Shown here piece by piece: positions 1 to 6,043 of a stretch of DNA of 7,839 bases. Where the stretch lies: positions 1 to 7,839 of the forward strand of contig JAJYAW010000125.1 of assembly GCA_021779335.1 (NCBI GenBank), given 5' to 3'. A model generated the notes under the pieces. The model searched no databases. It saw only the letters and a list, made by a program, of their open reading frames with translations, and was not told where the DNA came from. A program made the position numbers and the translations under genes. This DNA is from Myxococcales bacterium. Lineage in GTDB: Bacteria > Myxococcota > Myxococcia > Myxococcales > Anaeromyxobacteraceae. How positions within the stretch are numbered: the stretch's first letter is position 1; each line of letters opens with the position of its first letter.

Positions 1-96
1 CCCGTGGTGAACTCGGCGCCCCCGGCCCGGTCCCGCGGGGCCGCCGCCACCGGCTCCCGCGCCCGCCCCCCGCGATCTCCACCTTTTTTTTCAGCG

Positions 97-106
97 CAAA
101 ATTTTG
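97..106. repeat. Perfect 10-bp palindrome CAAAATTTTG
   Basis: CAAAATTTTG is a perfect self-complementary sequence in an A/T-rich island, six bases downstream of a T-run (84-91). In DNA this GC-rich an eight-base run of A and T is rare by chance. It may be a regulator site or part of an A/T-rich promoter-upstream element. It matches no specific operator consensus I can name. Confidence 0.35.
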
Positions 107-190
107 TCTGGAGTCATCCGGTCAATGTTGTCCCGTGTGCTCCACAAAGCCTTTTTCGTGGGCGCTTTCCCGATTTGGCCCCGCAGTTCG

Positions 191-204
191 TTGACACGCA
201 TCAA
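191..204. promoter_or_regulatory. Putative FNR/CRP-family binding site
   Basis: TTGACACGCATCAA matches the FNR consensus TTGAT-N4-ATCAA in nine of ten defined positions; only the fifth base differs (C for T). Its centre, 197.5, lies about 170 bases before the hybO start codon. FNR-family regulators control anaerobic respiratory genes, so a site here would make sense for a hydrogenase. Which family member would bind is unknown, and without a mapped transcription start it is unclear whether the site activates or represses. The left half also reads as a -35 box (TTGACA), so regulator and polymerase could compete. Confidence 0.45.
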
Positions 205-221
205 TTCCGAGCCGGCTCCAT

Positions 222-250
222 CCCCCCTCGGTTCCCCCCCGTTCCGCCCC
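222..250. other. C-rich tract (G-rich on the - strand)
   Basis: Runs of six C (222-227), seven C (234-240) and four C (247-250) occur within 29 bases. The complementary strand carries the matching G-runs and, if the seven-G run is split in two, could supply four G-tracts for a quadruplex. The tract lies between the FNR-like site and hybO and may be in the leader or promoter. Function is unknown; in such GC-rich DNA it may be incidental. Confidence 0.3.
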
Positions 251-367
251 GCCGCCGCCTCCGGCGCGCAGGATTTGCGTTTCGATCTATGCCAAAAAGC
301 GCGGTGAATTTCATGGGTTGCCTTTCAGGGTCCGTTCGGTACTCTTCGCCGCACACGGAGGAACGGA

Positions 368-1474
368 ATGAACCACATGGGCACCGAAGCGACCGCTGAC
401 GTCGAGACCACCGCCGCCGTCTCCCGGCGCGACTTCATCAAGGTCTGCACCATCGCCGCCGGCGCCGTGGGGCTCCCGGCCTGGGCGGGCGAGAAGATGG
501 CCGAGACCGTCGCCTCCGGGAAGAAGCCCTCGGTCATCTGGCTCCACTGGCAGGAGTGCACCGGCTGCACCGAGTCGCTCCTGCGCTCCGCGCACCCCGA
601 CCTCGGCACCCTCATCCTCGACCTGGTCTCGCTCGACTATCACGAGACCCTCTTCGCCGCCGCCGGCCACCAGATCGAGGACGCCCTCGAGCAGGCCGTC
701 GCCCAGCACGCCGGCAAGTTCATCCTCGTCATCGAGGGCGCCATCCCCACCAAGGACGACGGCATCTACTGCCGCGTCGCCGGCCGGACCGCCATGGAGA
801 CCACCGCCCGCCTCGCCGAGAAGGCCGGCGCCATCGTCGCCATCGGCTCCTGCGCCTCCTGGGGCGGCATCCCCTCCGCCTCCCCCAACCCCACCGGCGC
901 CGTCGGCGCCCCCCAGTTCCTCAAGGGCAAGACCGTCGTCACCCTCCCCGGCTGCCCCGCCAACCCCTACAACCTCCTCGGCACCGTCCTCCAGTTCGCC
1001 ACCTTCGGCACCCTCCCCAAGCTCGACGACAAGGGCCGCCCCCTCTTCGCCTACGCCCGCGTCATCCACGAGGACTGCCCCCGCCGCGCCCACTTCGACG
1101 CCGGCCAGTTCGCCCAGCAGTTCGGCGACGCCGGCCACCGCAGCGGCTGGTGCCTCTACAAGCTCGGCTGCAAGGGACCCCAGACCCACGCCAACTGCTC
1201 CCTCCTCTCCTACTGCGAGGTCCCCGGCGCCTGGCCCATCGGCATCGGCCACCCCTGCGTCGGCTGCACCGAGCAGGGCATCGCCTTCCACGTCCCCATC
1301 AGCAACAACCTCCCCATCGACAAGCCCACCGCCCCCATGGCCTACCCCGGCGTCGGCCCCGCGCAGGGCGGCGCCTCCGCCGTCGCCGCCGGCGTCGCCG
1401 GCCTCGCCGTCGGCGCCGCCATCGGCGCCGGCTTCGTCGCCTCCCGCAAGCTGTCGAAGGACGGGGAGCAGTAA
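368..1474 (+). CDS. hybO: [NiFe]-hydrogenase small subunit precursor (HybO-like, Tat-exported, C-terminal anchor)
   Basis: Fe-S electron-transfer subunit of a group 1 membrane-bound hydrogenase, 368 aa. A twin-arginine signal is visible (SRRDFIK, residues 19-25), followed by a hydrophobic stretch and an AWA site, so cleavage after A40 is likely. Proximal [4Fe-4S] ligands are C64 and C67 (ECTGCTES), C162 (GSCASWGG) and C196 (LPGCPAN). Distal cluster ligands are H234, C237, C262 and C268. Medial [3Fe-4S] ligands are C277, C297 and C300, with P290 at the position that is proline in standard enzymes. Both supernumerary-cysteine positions of oxygen-tolerant enzymes are glycine here (G66, G167). 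Residues about 337-359 form an Ala/Gly-rich membrane helix followed by a basic tail, the usual C-terminal anchor. The start at 368 is chosen because GGAGGA (357-362) lies five bases upstream; ATG at 377 is a weaker alternative. C283 inside the medial motif is unusual, and codon use shifts near position 650. Confidence 0.96.
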   Translation: MNHMGTEATADVETTAAVSRRDFIKVCTIAAGAVGLPAWAGEKMAETVASGKKPSVIWLHWQECTGCTESLLRSAHPDLGTLILDLVSLDYHETLFAAAGHQIEDALEQAVAQHAGKFILVIEGAIPTKDDGIYCRVAGRTAMETTARLAEKAGAIVAIGSCASWGGIPSASPNPTGAVGAPQFLKGKTVVTLPGCPANPYNLLGTVLQFATFGTLPKLDDKGRPLFAYARVIHEDCPRRAHFDAGQFAQQFGDAGHRSGWCLYKLGCKGPQTHANCSLLSYCEVPGAWPIGIGHPCVGCTEQGIAFHVPISNNLPIDKPTAPMAYPGVGPAQGGASAVAAGVAGLAVGAAIGAGFVASRKLSKDGEQ

Positions 1475-1490
1475 GAGGGCCCGCGCCCTC
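1475..1490 (+). other. Perfect hairpin between hybO and hybA
   Basis: GAGGGC-CCGC-GCCCTC forms a perfect 6-bp stem with a 4-base loop. It begins at the base after the hybO stop codon (1472-1474) and ends three bases before the hybA ribosome binding site GGAGGAG (1494-1500). No T-tract follows, so it is not a standard Rho-independent terminator. It could act as an mRNA processing or stability element, or affect initiation at hybA. The fold is seen in the sequence; the role is inferred. Confidence 0.5.
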
Positions 1491-1507
1491 CCCGGAGGAG
1501 ACCCGCC

Positions 1508-2401
1508 ATGGAGATCACCCGCCGCAACCTCCTCAAGACCGCCGCCGTCGCCGGGGCGGTCGCCGCCGTCGCCGACGTCGCCGAGGCGCGGGAGGGGCGC
1601 CGCGCCGCGCCCGACGAGGTGGGGATGCTCTACGACTCCACCCTCTGCGTCGGCTGCCGCGCCTGCCAGACCGCCTGCAAGGTGGCCAACGGCCTGCCGC
1701 CCGACGCCCGCGACGCGAGCGGCGGCGAGTACGACGCCCCGCTCGACCTGAACGCCACCACCAAGAACATCATCAAGCTCGCCACCGACGGCCCCGCCTC
1801 CACCTACATGAAGATGCAGTGCATGCACTGCGTCGACCCGGCCTGCGTCTCCGTCTGCATGGCCGGGGCGCTCCACAAGGTCGCCGGCGGCATCGTCGCC
1901 TACAACCCGCGGACCTGCGTCGGCTGCCGCTACTGCCAGATCGGCTGCCCGTTCAACGTCCCCAAGTTCGAGTGGTCCAAGTCGCTCCCGGTCGTCGAGG
2001 ACCCGAAGATCGTGAAGTGCGAGCTCTGCCGCCACCGCCAGGAGGGGCCGGCCTGCTGCGAGGTCTGCCCGCGCGGCGCGGTGATCTACGGCAAGCGGAC
2101 CGCCCTCCTCGCCGAGGCCCGGCGCCGCATCGCCGCGCAGCCGGGGAAGTACTTCGAGGACCGCGCCTACGGCGAGGTCGACGGCGGCGGGACGAGCGTC
2201 CTCTACCTCTCCCCGGCCGGCGTCTCCTTCCAGGCGCTCGGGCTCCCGACGCTGCCGCGGGAGCCGCTCCCCCAGCTCTCCGAGACGGTGCAGCACACCA
2301 CCTACAAGTGGGGGCTCGCCCCCATCGCGCTCTACGCCGCGGTGACCGCGGTCCAGCTCCGCAACCGGAAGGCGGACGGCGCGGCGAAGGAGGAGGAGTA
2401 G
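1508..2401 (+). CDS. hybA: Hydrogenase-associated ferredoxin-like subunit with four [4Fe-4S] clusters (HybA-like)
   Basis: Periplasmic electron-transfer protein of 297 aa that links the small subunit to the membrane subunit HybB. It has a Tat signal (TRRNLLK, residues 4-10) with a probable cleavage site after AEA (25-27). Four cysteine groups follow: C47/C50/C53/C57; C105/C108/C113/C117; C137/C140/C143/C147; and C171/C174 with C183 or C184 and C187. This is the pattern of the HybA/DmsB/NrfC family with four [4Fe-4S] clusters. A hydrophobic segment at about 267-284 near the C-terminus looks like a membrane anchor, as in E. coli HybA. The start is set by GGAGGAG at 1494-1500, seven bases before the ATG. 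Its last codons (Ala-Lys-Glu-Glu-Glu) contain the ribosome binding site of hybB, and its stop codon abuts the hybB start. Codon use is mixed G/C-ending, unlike most of hybO and hybC. Confidence 0.94.
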   Translation: MEITRRNLLKTAAVAGAVAAVADVAEAREGRRAAPDEVGMLYDSTLCVGCRACQTACKVANGLPPDARDASGGEYDAPLDLNATTKNIIKLATDGPASTYMKMQCMHCVDPACVSVCMAGALHKVAGGIVAYNPRTCVGCRYCQIGCPFNVPKFEWSKSLPVVEDPKIVKCELCRHRQEGPACCEVCPRGAVIYGKRTALLAEARRRIAAQPGKYFEDRAYGEVDGGGTSVLYLSPAGVSFQALGLPTLPREPLPQLSETVQHTTYKWGLAPIALYAAVTAVQLRNRKADGAAKEEE

Positions 2402-3670
2402 ATGGCCTCGCACGCGACCGAGACGCCGCTCGGCGGCACGATCCTCACCCCGGGCTTCAAGCTCCTCCTCGGGCTCTGCGCGACCTGGGTGGCCCTGGTC
2501 CTGGTCCGGCTCGTCTGGGGGCTCCACGGGCCGGCCGGGCAAGACCCGCTCCTGGCGATCTCCAACCAGAGCGACGGCTACCCCTGGGGCATCTGGAAGC
2601 CGCTCAACGTCGTGACCTTCACCGGGATCGCCGCCGGGGCCTACGCCGTGGGCCTCCTCACCTACGGGTTCAACCGCGGCGAGTACCACGGCCTGATCCG
2701 CTCCGCGGTGCTCGCCGGCGCCATCGGGTACACGCTCGGCGGCACCTCGATCACCGTCGACCTCGGGCGCTACTGGAACCTCTGGGTGATCTTCGTCCCC
2801 CAGTGGCTCAACTGGAACTCGGTCCTCCTCGAGATCGCGCTCTGCGTCCTGGCCTACAACCTGGTCCTCTGGATCGAGGTGTCGCCGAGCATCCTCGAGC
2901 GGCTCGAGCGCTCGGGGAGCCCGGCCGCGGCGGCGCGGGCGCGCGCCATCCTCCCGCGGCTCCGGAAGGCGATGCCCTTCGTGATCTCCCTCGCCATCGT
3001 GCTGCCGACGATGCACCAGTCGTCGCTCGGCGGGCTCTTCATGGTGGCGGTCACCAAGACCCATCCGTTCTGGCACACCGGCTTCCTGCCGTTCCTCTTC
3101 CTCGTCACCTGCGTCACCATGGGCTTCGGCGCGGTGGTGGCGCTGGAGAACCTGACCGCCCTCGCCTGGGGGAAGCGGATCGACCAGCCGCTCCTCGCGC
3201 GCATGTCGATCGTCCCGGCCTGGCTGCTCGCCGCAGCCCTCGTCGTCCGCGTCGGCGACATCCTGTGGCGCTTCCGCGATCCGGCGGTCCTCGCCCGCTA
3301 CCGGCTCATGGGCCACCAGGCCTTCTACGGCTCGTTCCTCCTCCTCGAGCTCGGCCTCTTCGCCGCCGCCGCCGCGCTGCTCTTCCGCCGCTCGGTCCGC
3401 GAGAACCGCGGCAAGCTCCTCGGCGCGGCCTTCCTCCTGATCCTCTCCGGCTCGGTCTACCGCTTCGACACCTACCTGGTCGCCTACCAGCCGGCCGCCG
3501 GGTGGCGGTACTTCCCGACCCCCCTCGAGATCCTCTTCTCGGTCTCGCTCGCGGCCATCGGCATCACCGTCTACGTCCTGTTCGTGAAGCTCTTCCCCAT
3601 CCTGAGCGGCGTCGAGGCGACGGACGCTCACGGCACCGCGACCGGCGCGCAGTCGGCCGCCGGCCACTGA
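2402..3670 (+). CDS. hybB: Integral membrane hydrogenase subunit, NrfD/PsrC family (HybB-like)
   Basis: Membrane subunit of 422 aa that should accept electrons from HybA and reduce quinone. About ten hydrophobic helices are visible, near residues 18-40, 66-90, 99-121, 138-158, 190-215, 226-248, 270-287, 310-328, 336-356 and 377-397, consistent with the ten-helix HybB/NrfD fold. Segments I recognise as HybB-like are YPWGIWKPLNV (60-70), PQWLNWNS (133-140), PTMHQSSLGG (202-211) and the YRFDTYL region (353-359). There is no signal peptide and no cysteine cluster motif, as expected for a protein without Fe-S. The ATG follows the hybA stop directly (TAG then ATG, no gap), and AAGGAGG at 2387-2393, eight bases upstream, sits inside hybA, so translation is probably coupled. 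In E. coli Hyd-2 the equivalent protein allows the enzyme to run in either direction depending on the proton motive force; whether that holds here is inference. Confidence 0.94.
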   Translation: MASHATETPLGGTILTPGFKLLLGLCATWVALVLVRLVWGLHGPAGQDPLLAISNQSDGYPWGIWKPLNVVTFTGIAAGAYAVGLLTYGFNRGEYHGLIRSAVLAGAIGYTLGGTSITVDLGRYWNLWVIFVPQWLNWNSVLLEIALCVLAYNLVLWIEVSPSILERLERSGSPAAAARARAILPRLRKAMPFVISLAIVLPTMHQSSLGGLFMVAVTKTHPFWHTGFLPFLFLVTCVTMGFGAVVALENLTALAWGKRIDQPLLARMSIVPAWLLAAALVVRVGDILWRFRDPAVLARYRLMGHQAFYGSFLLLELGLFAAAAALLFRRSVRENRGKLLGAAFLLILSGSVYRFDTYLVAYQPAAGWRYFPTPLEILFSVSLAAIGITVYVLFVKLFPILSGVEATDAHGTATGAQSAAGH

Positions 3671-3687
3671 CCCCCAGAGGATCCCCC

Positions 3688-5400
3688 ATGAGCACGCGCG
3701 TCACGATCGACCCGATCACCCGCATCGAGGGGCACCTGCGGATCGACCTGGAGGTGGAGGGCGGCACGGTCCACAAGGCCTACTCCAGCGGCACGATGTG
3801 GCGGGGGATCGAGGTGATCCTCCAGGGGCGGGACCCGCGGGACGCCTGGGTCTTCACCCAGCGCATCTGCGGGGTCTGCACCACCGTCCACGCCATCGCC
3901 TCGGTGCGCAGCGTCGAGAACGCCCTGGGCCTCGAGGTCCCGCTCAACGCCCAGCTCATCCGCAACATCATCGTGGCCGCGCACGCGCAGCACGACCACA
4001 TGGTCCACTTCTACCACCTGTCCGCGCTCGACTGGGTCGACGTCGTCTCCGCCCTCAAGGCCGACCCCGCCCGCGCCTCCGCCCTCGCCGCCTCCTTCAC
4101 CGACTGGCCCGGCAACTCCGTCCAGCAGCTCACCGCCGTCAAGGAGAAGGTCGCCGCCTTCGTCAAGGCCGGCCAGCTCGGCCCCTTCACCAACGGCTAC
4201 TGGGGCCACCCGGCGATGAAGCTCCCCCCGGAGGTCAACCTCCTCGCCGTCGCCCACTACCTCCAGGCCCTCGACGTCCAGCGCAAGGCCAACCAGGTCG
4301 TGGCCATGCTCGGCTCCAAGACCCCCAACATCCAGAACCTCGCCGTCGGCGGCGTCGCCAACGCCATCAACCTCGACAACCCCGCCACGCTCAACATGGA
4401 GAAGCTCTACGCCATCAAGAGCACCCTCGAGGAGATCCAGGCCTTCATCACCCAGGTCTACCTCCCCGACGTCGCCGCCGTCGCCGGCTTCTACCCCGAC
4501 TGGCTCTCCTACGGCGCCGGCGTCACCAACTACCTCGCCGTCCCCGACCTCCCCACCGACGCCCGCATGACCGCCTTCGACCTCCCCGGCGGCGTCATCA
4601 TGGCCGGCCGGCCCGGCGTCCAGCAGGTCACCAGCTGGAACGACGACTACCTCAAGCGCAACGTCACCGAGTCCATCGCCCGCTCCTACTACGACGGCGC
4701 CTGGACCCGCGGCCCCTGGGAGGGCGAGACCGTCCCCCGCTACACCGGCGACTGGAAGCCCGAGTCCCCGGCCCCGGAGAAGTACTCCTGGGTCAAGGCC
4801 CCTCGCCTCGAGGGCAAGCCCATGCAGGTCGGGCCCCTCGCCCAGGTCCTCGTCGGCTACCTCACCGGCCACCCCCTCACCGTCAAGTACACCCAGGCCG
4901 CCATCGCCGCCGTCAAGGCCATCCACCACATCGACCTCAAGCCCGCACACCTCCACTCCACCCTCGGCCGCCACGCCGCCCGCGCCATCCGCTGCGCCAT
5001 GCTCGGCGAGCTCTCCCTCAAGCACTGGGGGCTCCTCGCCGAGAACCTCGGCAAGGGCGACGTCTCCACCTTCAACCCGCCCACCTTCCCCAAGGGTGAG
5101 ATCCGCGGCGTCGGCTTCCACGAGGCCCCCCGCGGCGTCCTCTCCCACTGGTGCGTCATCCAGGACGGCGCCATCAAGAACTACCAGGCCGTCGTCCCCT
5201 CCACCTGGAACGCCGGTCCCCGCGACGACAAGGACCAGCCCGGCCCCTACGAGGCCTCCCTCGTCGGCAACCCCATCGCCGACCCCAAGCTCCCCCTCGA
5301 GGCCCTCCGCACCGTCCACTCCTTCGACCCCTGCCTCGCCTGCGCCATCCACACCCACGACGCCGACGGCGCCGAGGTCTCGCAGGTGAAGGTCGGCTGA
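3688..5400 (+). CDS. hybC: [NiFe]-hydrogenase large subunit precursor (HybC-like)
   Basis: Catalytic subunit of 570 aa that carries the Ni-Fe(CN)2CO site and splits H2. The N-terminal nickel motif is RICGVCTTVH with C61 and C64; the C-terminal motif is DPCLACAIH with C549, C552 and H555. Other family marks are TRIEGHLRID near the N-terminus (E14), GTMWRGIE (35-42), EAPRG and the TWNAGPRD segment in the last fifth. There is no signal peptide, as expected, because it is exported together with the Tat-targeted small subunit. A 15-residue tail (T556-G570) follows the predicted processing histidine. GAGGA at 3677-3681, six bases before the ATG, supports the start. The spacing is 17 bases from hybB and 21 bases to hybD. 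The first roughly 114 codons use many G-ending codons, whereas the rest are nearly all C-ending. Group 1 is clear; the exact subgroup needs a tree. Confidence 0.97.
   Translation: MSTRVTIDPITRIEGHLRIDLEVEGGTVHKAYSSGTMWRGIEVILQGRDPRDAWVFTQRICGVCTTVHAIASVRSVENALGLEVPLNAQLIRNIIVAAHAQHDHMVHFYHLSALDWVDVVSALKADPARASALAASFTDWPGNSVQQLTAVKEKVAAFVKAGQLGPFTNGYWGHPAMKLPPEVNLLAVAHYLQALDVQRKANQVVAMLGSKTPNIQNLAVGGVANAINLDNPATLNMEKLYAIKSTLEEIQAFITQVYLPDVAAVAGFYPDWLSYGAGVTNYLAVPDLPTDARMTAFDLPGGVIMAGRPGVQQVTSWNDDYLKRNVTESIARSYYDGAWTRGPWEGETVPRYTGDWKPESPAPEKYSWVKAPRLEGKPMQVGPLAQVLVGYLTGHPLTVKYTQAAIAAVKAIHHIDLKPAHLHSTLGRHAARAIRCAMLGELSLKHWGLLAENLGKGDVSTFNPPTFPKGEIRGVGFHEAPRGVLSHWCVIQDGAIKNYQAVVPSTWNAGPRDDKDQPGPYEASLVGNPIADPKLPLEALRTVHSFDPCLACAIHTHDADGAEVSQVKVG
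5353..5397 (+). other. C-terminal peptide of pre-HybC removed during maturation
   Basis: These 15 codons encode T556-G570, downstream of DPCxxCxxH. In this family the dedicated endopeptidase cuts after the histidine (here H555) once nickel is inserted, which lets the C-terminus fold over the site. The gene for such a protease follows 21 bases downstream. The position of the cut is inferred from the family. Confidence 0.8.
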
Positions 5401-5421
5401 GGGCGGGCGAGGGGAGCGCGC

Positions 5422-5949
5422 GTGGCGCGGATCGCGGTCATCGGCATCGGGAACGTCCTCGAGGGGGACGACGCGCTGGGCCCGACGGTCGCCCGGACGT
5501 TCGAGGCGGCCTACGCGGTGCCGGCGGACGTCGAGGTGATCGACGCCGGCACCCCGGGGCTCGACCTGACCGCGTACCTCGCCGGCCTCGAGGCGGTGGT
5601 CTTCGTCGACGCGGTGAAGGCCCGCGGCGGCGCCGGCGAGCTGCGGGTCTACGACCGCGCCGGCATCCTCGACCGCGGCCCCATCCTGGCGATGAGCCCG
5701 CACGAGCCGGGGCTCCGCGAGTCGATCCTCCACGCCGAGTTCCAGGGGGTGGCCCCGGCCACCATCCTCCTGGTCGGCGTCATCCCCGGCTCGATCGCCT
5801 TCGGCTGCCAGCTCACCGCCGCCGCCCGGGCCGCGGTCCCGGTGGCGGTGGCGCGGGTGAAGGCGGAGCTGGAGGCCCTCGGCGTGCCGGTCACCCCGCG
5901 CCAGCCCCCGCTCCCCCCCGACCTCTGGTGGGAGCGGCCCGCGGGGTGA
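5422..5949 (+). CDS. hybD: Hydrogenase maturation protease (HybD-like, M52 family)
   Basis: Nickel-dependent endopeptidase of 175 aa that removes the C-terminal tail of pre-HybC. Family features are the N-terminal GIGNVLEGDDALG segment (8-20), DAGTPG (41-46), FVDAVKA (61-67), SPHEPGL (92-98) and LVGVIPGS (117-124). Aligned by eye with E. coli HybD, the nickel-binding residues E16, D62 and H93 correspond to D17, D63 and H94 here; Asp for Glu at the first position is a conservative change. The start codon is GTG at 5422, with GGGGAG at 5411-5416 five bases upstream; no better in-frame start was seen. The protein is about ten residues longer than E. coli HybD, with a Pro/Trp-rich C-terminal end. 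It sits directly behind its substrate gene, as in other hyb operons. Codon use is mixed, unlike the body of hybC. Confidence 0.93.
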   Translation: MARIAVIGIGNVLEGDDALGPTVARTFEAAYAVPADVEVIDAGTPGLDLTAYLAGLEAVVFVDAVKARGGAGELRVYDRAGILDRGPILAMSPHEPGLRESILHAEFQGVAPATILLVGVIPGSIAFGCQLTAAARAAVPVAVARVKAELEALGVPVTPRQPPLPPDLWWERPAG

Positions 5950-6043
5950 ACGCGGCGCGTCTTGCCGGCGCGACCGGCGGGGGCGTAGCGTGGCCTCGCC
6001 ACCGTCCGTCCGGCCGCCGGGCCGGCGCGGGCGCGCTCCACCC
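5950..6043 (+). promoter_or_regulatory. hybD-hypF intergenic region with hairpin and weak promoter-like sequence
   Basis: This 94-base gap is the longest inside the cluster. GCCGG-CGCGA-CCGGC (5964-5978) is a perfect 5-bp stem, extendable by two G-U pairs and one C-G pair, with no T-tract behind it, so it is not a typical terminator. TTGCCG (5962-5967) and TAGCGT (5986-5991) are spaced 18 bp apart and could form a weak sigma-70-type promoter for hypF. The two readings overlap and neither is strong. Confidence 0.25.

Larger units (their letters stand above)
1..367 (+). promoter_or_regulatory. Upstream regulatory region of the hyb operon
   Basis: No gene is supported in this stretch. Open frames cross it, but their translations are low-complexity Pro/Arg/Ser-rich protein without a recognisable domain or ribosome binding site. 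It is less GC-rich than the rest, with an 8-T run at 84-91, a 10-bp palindrome at 97-106, an FNR-like palindrome at 191-204 and C-runs at 222-250. The sequence from about 270 to 290 is A/T-richer (GATCTAT at 284-290) and could hold a degenerate -10 element. TTGACA at 191-196 matches a sigma-70 -35 box, but nothing like a -10 box follows at 16-18 bp. No sigma-54 GG-N10-GC element was found. That it is the operon's promoter region is inferred from position; the transcription start cannot be placed. Confidence 0.6.

Noticed and set aside
1..80. Start or end of a neighbouring gene at the left edge
   Set aside because: An open - strand frame and a + strand TGA at 8-10 exist, but there are too few codons and no ribosome binding site or motif to support either.
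84..91. T-run as the tail of a Rho-independent terminator of an upstream gene
   Set aside because: No stable hairpin lies directly before it; the bases immediately upstream (CTCCACC) are unpaired in any stem I could draw, and no upstream gene is visible.
176..190. Possible sigma-54 promoter TGGCCCCGCAGTTCG
   Set aside because: The -24 GG is present but the invariant GC of the -12 element is replaced by CG at the required spacing. No other GG-N10-GC pair was found upstream of hybO.
4..399. 131-codon + strand frame in the upstream region
   Set aside because: No ribosome binding site, no domain, and it overlaps the start of hybO in another frame. The Pro/Arg/Ser-rich composition is typical of non-coding GC-rich DNA.
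311..3667. Very long open frame (1118 codons) on the - strand opposite hybO, hybA and hybB
   Set aside because: Its translation is low-complexity Gly/Ala/Asp/Glu/Arg-rich and matches no family. Stop codons are A/T-rich and therefore rare in shadow frames of DNA this GC-rich. The + strand genes have full family signatures and ribosome binding sites.
556..3687. Long + strand frame running from within hybO into hybC, suggesting a 1614-residue fusion
   Set aside because: The part before 3688 is an out-of-frame Arg/Pro-rich shadow of hybO, hybA and hybB. The real protein in this frame starts at the ATG at 3688 with its own ribosome binding site.
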